Assembly (NCBI GenBank): GCA_049609065.1
Contig: JBMYYE010000110.1
Location: 1-8,252, forward strand
Direction: 5' to 3'
DNA: 8,252 bases
From: JBMYYE01 sp049609065
GTDB lineage: Bacteria > Pseudomonadota > Alphaproteobacteria > Rhodobacterales > Rhodobacteraceae
Below are positions 1 to 5,284 of the stretch, one piece after another. The notes under the pieces are model-generated. The model saw nothing but the letters and a program-made list of their open reading frames with translations, was not told the origin of the DNA and did not search any database. How positions within the stretch are numbered: the stretch's first letter is position 1; every line of letters starts with the position of its first letter. A program made the translations under genes and the position numbers.

Positions 1-800
1 TCACCAATTTGGGCAACGGGTGTCACTTCTGCGGCAGATCCTGTGAGCCAACATTGTTCAAATCCAACCAATTCATCAGGGCGAATTAAACGCTCATGCA
101 CTGTGATGCCGCGCTCTTTGAGCATGCCAATCACTGTTTGGCGGGTGATGCCATTCAAAATACAATCAGGACGAGGTGTGTGCACTTCGCCATCTTTCAC
201 GAAGAAAATATTCGCACCCGTCGCCTCAGCCACATAGCCGCGGTAATCATACATCATCGCATCGGAACAGCCTTTGGCCTCTGCCGCGTGCTTGGACATG
301 GTGCAGATCATATAGAGACCTGCTGCTTTTGCTTCATGCGGGATCGTCGCAGGATCAGGACGACGCCATTTGGAAATGTCCAATTTTGCGCCCTTCATTT
401 TGGCATCCCCATAATAGGCACCCCATTCCCAAACCGCGATCGCAAGATGGACAGGGTTTTTCGCCGCAGCAACACCCATATCTTCGCCAGAGCCACGCCA
501 CGCCAGCGGACGCACATAGGCATTGGTCAAACCATTGGCCGCCAATGTTTCGTATTTTGCCTTTTCGATCTCTTCGACCGTATATGGAATATCAAAATCA
601 ATCAGATTCGCAGAACGTTTGAGACGTTCGTTATGCTGCATAGATTTAAAAATTTTACCGTCATAACACCGTTCACCTTCAAAGACGGAGGACGCATAAT
701 GCAGGGCATGCGTGAGAATGTGAACGTTCGCGTCCCGCCATTCCACAAGCCTACCATCCAGCCAAATTTTCCCGTCGCGATCATCATATGCACCAGTCAT
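1..800 (-). CDS. ilvE: Branched-chain amino-acid aminotransferase, 3' end cut by the window edge
   Basis: This is a fold-type IV, PLP-dependent transaminase. It moves the amino group between glutamate and the 2-oxo acids of leucine, isoleucine and valine, in the cytoplasm, as the last step of their synthesis and the first of their breakdown. Translation from 800 leftwards gives 266 residues with no stop, so the last part is missing; family members here are near 290. Visible features are the early HALHYASSVFEG segment (residues 31-42), the internal-aldimine lysine K158 in HEAKAAGLY, which aligns with Lys159 of E. coli IlvE, E192 in VAEATGANIFF, which would contact the pyridine nitrogen, and the late TGSAAEVTPV motif (253-262). 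The start ATG is preceded by AAGGAGA at about 7 bases, a strong ribosome binding site. The gene diverges from petP. D-amino-acid aminotransferase and aminodeoxychorismate lyase share the fold, but the motifs fit IlvE better. Confidence 0.93.
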   Translation of the reverse strand, partial: MTGAYDDRDGKIWLDGRLVEWRDANVHILTHALHYASSVFEGERCYDGKIFKSMQHNERLKRSANLIDFDIPYTVEEIEKAKYETLAANGLTNAYVRPLAWRGSGEDMGVAAAKNPVHLAIAVWEWGAYYGDAKMKGAKLDISKWRRPDPATIPHEAKAAGLYMICTMSKHAAEAKGCSDAMMYDYRGYVAEATGANIFFVKDGEVHTPRPDCILNGITRQTVIGMLKERGITVHERLIRPDELVGFEQCWLTGSAAEVTPVAQIG

Positions 801-858
801 GGGTCTCTCCTTCTCTGGCTATTTTCAAAAGTTGCAAAATTAGGTCCATTTCGGTCAT
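784..858 (-). other. Possible 24-codon upstream reading frame overlapping the ilvE start
   Basis: Reading leftwards from the ATG at 858, a frame of 24 codons begins MTEMDLILQLLKIAR and ends at a TGA at 786-784, inside ilvE and in a different frame. Six of the eight residues from 6 to 13, apart from Q9 and K12, are leucine or isoleucine, which are products of the IlvE reaction. No clear Shine-Dalgarno sequence precedes its ATG, and no terminator hairpin lies between it and ilvE. AT-rich DNA tends to encode Leu, Ile and Lys by chance. I list it only as a candidate leader peptide. Confidence 0.15.
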
Positions 859-880
859 AAAATTACAATAAAACTGACGA

Positions 881-909
881 TTCCTACAAATTTGTTCTTG
901 GAATGTCAA
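881..909 (-). promoter_or_regulatory. Candidate ilvE promoter
   Basis: On the minus strand a perfect -35 hexamer TTGACA (909 to 904) is followed after 17 bases by TAGGAA (886 to 881). The latter matches the -10 consensus at only three of six positions, including the important first T and second A. Transcription would start near 874 and give a leader of about 75 bases before ilvE. The -35 box directly abuts the -35 box of the divergent petP promoter. The -35 is convincing and the -10 is not. Confidence 0.45.
886..895. repeat. Perfect 10-base palindrome between divergent promoters, possible operator
   Basis: ACAAATTTGT is a perfect palindrome. It lies just upstream of the petP -35 box and inside the spacer of the candidate ilvE promoter. 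Small palindromes of this kind in a divergent intergenic region are typical of MarR or Lrp-type binding sites. It partly overlaps a second, looser inverted repeat, TTGTT-N11-AACAA at 892-912, which spans both -35 boxes. Confidence 0.25.
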
Positions 910-926
910 CAACGCTGTCCTAAAAT
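898..926 (+). promoter_or_regulatory. Candidate petP operon promoter
   Basis: TTGGAA (898-903) and TAAAAT (921-926) are spaced by exactly 17 bases, a good sigma70-type arrangement (four of six and five of six consensus matches). The start site would lie near 932-934, leaving a short leader of under 20 bases that holds the AAGGA ribosome binding site at 939-943. No other promoter of similar quality is seen ahead of petP, and it would drive petP, petR and probably xseB-ispA-dxs. Confidence 0.55.
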
Positions 927-932
927 ATTTTA
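921..932. repeat. Perfect 12-base palindrome over the petP -10 region, possible operator
   Basis: TAAAATATTTTA reads the same on both strands and covers the -10 box and start-site region of the petP promoter. A dimeric regulator bound here would block transcription. Since petP itself encodes a MarR-type dimer, autoregulation is a natural guess, but the sequence is very AT-rich and the palindrome could be fortuitous. Confidence 0.25.
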
Positions 933-950
933 TAGCACAAGGATGACCAA

Positions 951-1448
951 ATGAAAGATCCTATTAGCAGCGCAAACATGCTCTACCTTACGGATGAACA
1001 ATTGCGCAAAAGCATCGAAGCCATGTTCTTCGCCTACCGCGAATTCACATCCGACCCCGATCGCATTTTGGAAAAGATGGATTATGGCCGCGCACATCAC
1101 CGCGCCATCCACTTTATCAATCGATCCCCCGGCACAACGGTGTCCAACCTGTTGGATATTTTGGGCGTCACAAAGCAATCTCTCAACCGTGTGTTGCGGA
1201 CCTTGATCAACAATGGGCTTGTCGAAAGTCGTGTCGGTGTCACGGATAAACGCGAACGCCTCCTTTACCTCACTGAAGACGGTCAGGCGCTTGAGAATGT
1301 GCTCTCGACCGCACAGCGCGAACGCCTCCGTGGTGCCTTCCGAAACTCTGGCCCTGAAGCCGTTGCAGGATTTCGCACCGTGCTTGAGGCCATGATGGAA
1401 GGCCCCGTAAAACGCCAATATAAATCCCTTGGCGAAACGTCATCATGA
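951..1448 (+). CDS. petP: PetP-like MarR-family transcriptional regulator
   Basis: This 165-residue protein is a winged helix-turn-helix regulator of the MarR type, expected to bind DNA as a dimer in the cytoplasm. The DNA-binding core runs from about residue 46 to 111: a helix with YGRAHHRAIHFINR, the helix-turn-helix TVSNLLDILGVTKQSLNRVL (63-82), and a wing with DKRERLLYLTEDG (99-111), which carries the Asp/Arg/Leu-Thr pattern of the family. It contains no cysteine, so it is not a direct thiol redox sensor. The start ATG has AAGGA about 8 bases upstream. Its stop overlaps the start of the response-regulator gene (ATGA at 1445-1448), the arrangement known for petP-petR in Rhodobacter capsulatus. 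The symbol rests on this pairing, length and family, not on a full alignment; the ligand is unknown. Confidence 0.85.
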   Translation: MKDPISSANMLYLTDEQLRKSIEAMFFAYREFTSDPDRILEKMDYGRAHHRAIHFINRSPGTTVSNLLDILGVTKQSLNRVLRTLINNGLVESRVGVTDKRERLLYLTEDGQALENVLSTAQRERLRGAFRNSGPEAVAGFRTVLEAMMEGPVKRQYKSLGETSS

Positions 1449-2146
1449 ACGATCTTGACCTCATACATCTGCTTGTTGTCGACGACGACGAACGCATTCG
1501 CGCCCTTTTGCAAAAATATCTCATCAAAAACGGATTTTGGGTTTCAGTCGCCCGCGACGCCGAACATGCCGCAGCGCTTTTGTCTGGGCTTGATTTTGAC
1601 CTCATCATCTTGGACGTCATGATGCCTGGTGAAGACGGCATCAGTTTCACGAAATCCATCCGTAAGGATCGTGAAACGCCTGTGCTCTTGTTAACCGCAC
1701 GTGGCGAAACCGAAGATCGAATCAATGGGCTCGAAGCAGGTGCAGATGATTACCTCGCCAAACCGTTTGAGCCAAAAGAACTCCTCTTGCGGATCAATGC
1801 AATTTTACGCCGTGTTCCCCAAGCTGAAAAAACATCAAACCTGCCAAGTTTCATCCAGATGGGAACTTTTCGCTATGACATCAACCGCGCGGAACTTCTT
1901 GAAGGGGACAGCGTTATTAAACTCACGGCCAACGAAGTGCGCCTGATGAAGCTCTTCGCCGCCCAGTTGGGAAATCCCATCACCCGAGAGGACCTTGCGC
2001 GAGAACTTGGCCATGACCGCGACGGGAGCGAACGCGCCATCGACGTGCAAATCACACGCCTCAGGCGCAAAATCGAACCCAACCCAAAACAACCGCGTTA
2101 TCTTCAAACAGTGCGCGGCGCGGGCTATATGCTCACCAATGATTAG
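1445..2146 (+). CDS. petR: PetR-like OmpR-family response regulator
   Basis: This 233-residue protein has a receiver domain (about 8-122) and an OmpR/PhoB winged-helix DNA-binding domain (about 135-231). The receiver keeps all the expected phosphorylation residues: the acidic pair D13/D14 in VVDDDE, the phospho-acceptor D57 in LIILDVMMPGEDG, T84 in LLLTARG and K106 in YLAKPF. The C-terminal domain has the recognition helix region GSERAIDVQITRLRRKIE and ends in the family hallmark TVRGAGYML. No histidine kinase gene sits beside it; the partner is instead a MarR-type gene, as for petPR of Rhodobacter capsulatus, where petR is required for cytochrome bc1-dependent growth. It is translationally coupled to petP. 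No cytochrome bc1 genes are in this window, so the name is by family and context. Another OmpR-type orphan regulator is the main alternative. Confidence 0.87.
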   Translation: MNDLDLIHLLVVDDDERIRALLQKYLIKNGFWVSVARDAEHAAALLSGLDFDLIILDVMMPGEDGISFTKSIRKDRETPVLLLTARGETEDRINGLEAGADDYLAKPFEPKELLLRINAILRRVPQAEKTSNLPSFIQMGTFRYDINRAELLEGDSVIKLTANEVRLMKLFAAQLGNPITREDLARELGHDRDGSERAIDVQITRLRRKIEPNPKQPRYLQTVRGAGYMLTND

Positions 2147-2154
2147 GCAAGTGA

Positions 2155-2183
2155 TTGCACCCTTGTCACGGGATCGCTAAACT
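2155..2183 (+). promoter_or_regulatory. Weak possible internal promoter ahead of xseB
   Basis: In the 65-base gap after petR, TTGCAC (2155-2160) and TAAACT (2178-2183) are 17 bases apart. The -10 matches consensus at four of six positions and the -35 at three. A tiny hairpin, GCAA-GTGA-TTGC at 2147-2158, follows the petR stop but has no T tract, so it is not a convincing terminator. Read-through from petP-petR into xseB is therefore the simpler view, with a secondary promoter possible. Confidence 0.2.
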
Positions 2184-2211
2184 GCCCACGACCCCAACGG
2201 AAAGAAACACC

Positions 2212-2454
2212 ATGAGCGACAAACCTGTATCTGAAATGAGCTTCGAAGACGCGATGAAGGAGCTTGAGCATGTGGTTGGCCAACTTGAAACAGGCAATGT
2301 GCCACTTGAGCAATCGATCGCCCTTTACGAACGTGGCGCGGCCCTTAAAAAACGGTGTGAAGACAAGCTTAAAGAAGCCGAAGAAAAAGTGGCCTCCATC
2401 ACGCTCAACTCAGAAGGCGTGCCCACTGGAACAACGCCTGTCGACGCTCTTTGA
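2212..2454 (+). CDS. xseB: Exodeoxyribonuclease VII small subunit
   Basis: The 80-residue product is the small helical subunit of exonuclease VII, a cytoplasmic nuclease that degrades single-stranded DNA from both ends; several XseB chains assemble on one catalytic XseA. The family signature is clear: SFEDAMKELEHVVGQLETGNVPLEQSIALYERG (residues 10-42, read as separate helices), followed by a charged helix rich in Lys and Glu (44-59) and a short variable tail. A frame extension to an ATG at 2155 would add 19 residues of unlike composition; the ATG at 2212, with GGAAAG about 8 bases upstream, gives the normal family length. xseA is not in the window. Its stop TGA shares one base with the ispA ATG, so the two are translationally coupled. 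XseB next to ispA and dxs is a widespread arrangement. Confidence 0.95.
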   Translation: MSDKPVSEMSFEDAMKELEHVVGQLETGNVPLEQSIALYERGAALKKRCEDKLKEAEEKVASITLNSEGVPTGTTPVDAL

Positions 2455-3323
2455 TGTTTAAAACCGCATTGGCGGCGGATGCTGCTTTAATCGAAACACA
2501 TCTTGCCCAATTGATTGGGCGCTATCCAACGTCCCATATTGCGGATGCCATGACCTATGCCGCCCAAGGCGGAAAACGATTGCGCGGGTTTTTGACCATC
2601 GAATCGGCACGTATTTTTGATATTGATCCACAGATTTCCATCTGGCCCGCCGCTGCGATTGAGGCAATGCATGCCTATTCCTTGGTGCATGATGATTTGC
2701 CTGCCATGGATGATGATGACTTGCGCCGCGGGCGGCCCACCGTGCATGTGAAATGGAACGACGCCACTGCTGTTTTGGTAGGGGATGCGCTCCAAACCAC
2801 CGCGTTTGAGGCCCTCTCACACGAAGATTTCAAAGCCAGCTCTGATGTTAAGCTCGCTCTTATTTCACGTTTGGCAACCTCCTCAGGGGCCCAAGGCATG
2901 GTGCTTGGCCAAGCCCTCGACATAAAAGCGGAAACGGCAGATTCCCCCTTATCCATCCATGAAATCAAGCGGATACAGTCCAATAAAACAGGCGAGCTCA
3001 TTGAATGGTCAGCCGTGGCTGGGGCTGTTTTAGCACAAGAAAACACCGCGCCTCTTTCAGATTACGCACGCGATATCGGGCTCGCCTTTCAAATTGCAGA
3101 TGACATTTTGGACATTGAAGGCACGGAAGCCCAAACAGGAAAACGCGTTGGCAAAGACGAAGCCGCAGGCAAAGCCACCTTTGTGACACTGCTTGGCCTT
3201 GATGCCGCGCGGCGTGAAGCCCATGACCTCATTGAAGCCGCCTGCGACGCGATTTCTTGCTACGGGAACGGAGCCGAAAACTTGCAGCAAGCCGCGCGCT
3301 TCGTTATCAAGCGTCAGAACTAA
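2454..3323 (+). CDS. ispA: Farnesyl diphosphate synthase (geranyltranstransferase)
   Basis: This 289-residue enzyme condenses isopentenyl diphosphate with dimethylallyl and then geranyl diphosphate to give C15 farnesyl diphosphate, in the cytoplasm. It has the trans-prenyltransferase motifs in order: GGKRLRG (39-45) for IPP binding, the first aspartate-rich motif with D80, D81 and D86 in HDDLPAMDDDDLRRG, KTG (178-180), and the second aspartate-rich motif with D216, D217 and D220 in QIADDILD. The first motif has the two-residue-longer DDxxxxD form, with Y75 five residues ahead, as in short-chain bacterial farnesyl synthases. That argues against a long-chain polyprenyl synthase; a geranylgeranyl synthase is a weaker alternative. 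I chose the ATG at 2454, joined to xseB as TGATG, over the TTG one codon earlier. No strong Shine-Dalgarno is present, so coupling probably matters. dxs follows within 12 bases. Confidence 0.94.
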   Translation: MFKTALAADAALIETHLAQLIGRYPTSHIADAMTYAAQGGKRLRGFLTIESARIFDIDPQISIWPAAAIEAMHAYSLVHDDLPAMDDDDLRRGRPTVHVKWNDATAVLVGDALQTTAFEALSHEDFKASSDVKLALISRLATSSGAQGMVLGQALDIKAETADSPLSIHEIKRIQSNKTGELIEWSAVAGAVLAQENTAPLSDYARDIGLAFQIADDILDIEGTEAQTGKRVGKDEAAGKATFVTLLGLDAARREAHDLIEAACDAISCYGNGAENLQQAARFVIKRQN

Positions 3324-3335
3324 TTGGACCGCGCC

Positions 3336-5261
3336 ATGACTGATCACCCGTCAACGCCACTTCTGGATCGCATCAAATCGCCTGCGGATTTGAAATCTCT
3401 GTCAGATCATGACCTAGAAACCCTTGCGGACGAACTCCGGCAGGAAACCGTCTCTGCGGTTTCTGAAACAGGTGGGCATCTTGGTGCGGGGCTTGGTGTT
3501 GTCGAGCTTACCGTTGCGCTTCATGCAGTTTTTGACACCCCCAAAGACCGGCTAATTTGGGATGTGGGACATCAATGCTATCCACATAAAATCCTCACAG
3601 GTCGGCGCGATCGCATTCGCACATTGCGCCAAAAAGGCGGTCTCTCAGGCTTCACAAAACGATCTGAGAGCCTCTACGATCCCTTTGGCGCTGGCCACAG
3701 CTCCACCTCGATTTCCGCAGCATTGGGATTTGCAGTGGCCCGTGATTTGGGCGGCTCGGATGAGGTTGGGCTTGGGGATGCCATCGCGGTGATCGGGGAC
3801 GGATCCATTTCCGCTGGCATGGCATTTGAAGCCATGAACAACGCGGGCCATTTGGGCAAACGCATGTTTGTCATCCTCAACGACAATGACATGTCGATCG
3901 CGCCCCCTGTTGGTGCCATGTCATCGTATTTGTCGCGCCTTTATGCGGGCGAGCCGTTTCAAGAACTCAAATCCGCGGCCAAAGGTGCCGTGAGCCTCCT
4001 GCCACCGCCATTCCAAGAAGGTGCGAAAAAAGCCAAAGAGATGCTCAAAGGTATGGCCGTTGGCGGCACGCTTTTTGAAGAATTGGGCTTTTCCTATGTG
4101 GGCCCGATTGATGGCCATGATATGGACTCGCTCCTTACCATTTTGCGCACCGTAAAAGAGCGGGCCACAGGCCCTATGCTCATTCATGTGATCACCAAAA
4201 AAGGCAAAGGCTACGCCCCTGCCGAACGTGCGGATGACAAAGGCCACGGCGTATCAACCTTTGACGTGATCAGCGGCAAACAACACAAAGCGAAATCAAA
4301 CGCACCCAGTTACACCAGCGTCTTTAGCCGCGCACTTTTGGCCGAGGCCCAAGACGACACCAAAATTTGTGCCATCACCGCCGCCATGCCAGACGGAACC
4401 GGGCTCAAACAATTTGCCGATCGCTATCCTTCTCGCTGTTTTGACGTTGCAATCGCCGAACAGCACGGCGTGACCTTCGCTGCGGGCCTTGCTGCGGGTG
4501 GCATGAAGCCCTTTTGCTGTATGTATTCCACATTTTTGCAACGCGGCTATGACCAAGTTGTGCACGATGTTGCGGTTCAGCGCCTTCCTGTGCGCTTTAT
4601 TATTGACCGCGCGGGCCTTGTTGGGGCCGATGGCGCGACCCATGCGGGCAGCTTCGACATCGCATTTCTTGCGAACCTTCCTGATTTTGTCATCATGGCC
4701 CCATCTGATGAAGCCGAGTTAATGGATATGGTTGCCACCGCCATCACCATCGATGATCGCCCCTCTGCCGTACGTTTCCCACGCGGCGAAGGCGTCGGAA
4801 TTGCCCTCCCTGAACGGGGTACCGCGATTGAAATCGGCAAAGGCCGCATCATACGCGAAGGAACGAAAGTCGCGATTTTGTCACTTGGCACTCGGCTATC
4901 AGAAGCCGAAAAGGCCGCAGAGGACCTCGCAGCTAAAGGCATCAGCACGACCATCGCAGACGCCCGTTTCGCCAAGCCCCTTGATCAAGATTTGATCTTG
5001 GACTTGGCCAAAACCCACGAGGTGCTGATCACCCTTGAAGAAGGCGCCATTGGCGGATTTGGCAGCCACGTCGCGCAGCTCTTGGCAGAAAACGGATGTT
5101 TTGACAGCGGCTTAAAGTTCCGCTCAATGGTGTTGCCCGATACATTCATCGATCACGCAAACGCCAAAGATATGTATGATGTCGCGGCCTTAAACGCGGA
5201 GCATATCGTTGAGAAAGTGCTCTTGGCACTTGGCGTTCCAACCATATCCGTGGCAAAATAA
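3336..5261 (+). CDS. dxs: 1-deoxy-D-xylulose-5-phosphate synthase
   Basis: This 641-residue thiamine-diphosphate enzyme joins pyruvate and glyceraldehyde 3-phosphate to make 1-deoxy-D-xylulose 5-phosphate, the entry step of the MEP isoprenoid pathway and a branch to thiamine and pyridoxal. The transketolase-like layout is complete: H48 in ETGGHLGAGLG, DVGHQCYPHKILTGR, the ThDP/metal motif GDGSISAG (154-161) with N182 and N184 downstream, catalytic E375 in AIAEQHGVTFAAG, the pyrimidine-domain segment GLVGADGATHAG (D432, H436), and R480 in VRFPRG for substrate phosphate. The C-terminal domain includes LEEGAIGGFGSHV. The ATG at 3336 has a weak TTGGA 7 bases upstream; a TTG at 3324 would add four residues but has no binding site. 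It ends the plus-strand operon, with ispA supplying the downstream prenyl chain step. No truncation or missing catalytic residue is seen. Confidence 0.97.
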   Translation: MTDHPSTPLLDRIKSPADLKSLSDHDLETLADELRQETVSAVSETGGHLGAGLGVVELTVALHAVFDTPKDRLIWDVGHQCYPHKILTGRRDRIRTLRQKGGLSGFTKRSESLYDPFGAGHSSTSISAALGFAVARDLGGSDEVGLGDAIAVIGDGSISAGMAFEAMNNAGHLGKRMFVILNDNDMSIAPPVGAMSSYLSRLYAGEPFQELKSAAKGAVSLLPPPFQEGAKKAKEMLKGMAVGGTLFEELGFSYVGPIDGHDMDSLLTILRTVKERATGPMLIHVITKKGKGYAPAERADDKGHGVSTFDVISGKQHKAKSNAPSYTSVFSRALLAEAQDDTKICAITAAMPDGTGLKQFADRYPSRCFDVAIAEQHGVTFAAGLAAGGMKPFCCMYSTFLQRGYDQVVHDVAVQRLPVRFIIDRAGLVGADGATHAGSFDIAFLANLPDFVIMAPSDEAELMDMVATAITIDDRPSAVRFPRGEGVGIALPERGTAIEIGKGRIIREGTKVAILSLGTRLSEAEKAAEDLAAKGISTTIADARFAKPLDQDLILDLAKTHEVLITLEEGAIGGFGSHVAQLLAENGCFDSGLKFRSMVLPDTFIDHANAKDMYDVAALNAEHIVEKVLLALGVPTISVAK

Positions 5262-5280
5262 AGCCCGCATAAAGCGGGCT
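5262..5280 (-). terminator. Convergent hairpin terminator between dxs and gyrB
   Basis: A 7-base-pair GC-rich stem, AGCCCGC paired with GCGGGCT, encloses the 5-base loop ATAAA. It begins one base after the dxs stop and lies 4 bases beyond the gyrB stop. Read on the minus strand the stem is followed by TTATTTTG, a good U-rich tail, so it is a convincing intrinsic terminator for gyrB. On the plus strand the tail is CTCATTAG, poor for intrinsic termination, so its use for the dxs operon is less certain. Confidence 0.8.
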
Positions 5281-5284
5281 CTCA

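Noticed and set aside
96..860. A 254-codon open frame on the plus strand
   Set aside because: It lies entirely opposite ilvE, which has clear aminotransferase motifs and a strong ribosome binding site. The plus-strand translation has no recognisable family and an odd His/Arg/Cys/Phe-rich makeup typical of antisense frames.
1270..1725. A 151-codon minus-strand frame across petP/petR
   Set aside because: Ser/Arg/Met-rich antisense shadow of two well-supported regulator genes, with no domain signal.
2147..2158. Hairpin GCAA-GTGA-TTGC after the petR stop as a terminator
   Set aside because: The stem is only 4 base pairs and is not followed by a T tract, so it would not end transcription.
2155..2211. 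N-terminal extension of XseB from the ATG at 2155
   Set aside because: The added 19 residues have no family match and no ribosome binding site; the ATG at 2212 gives the usual 80-residue protein.
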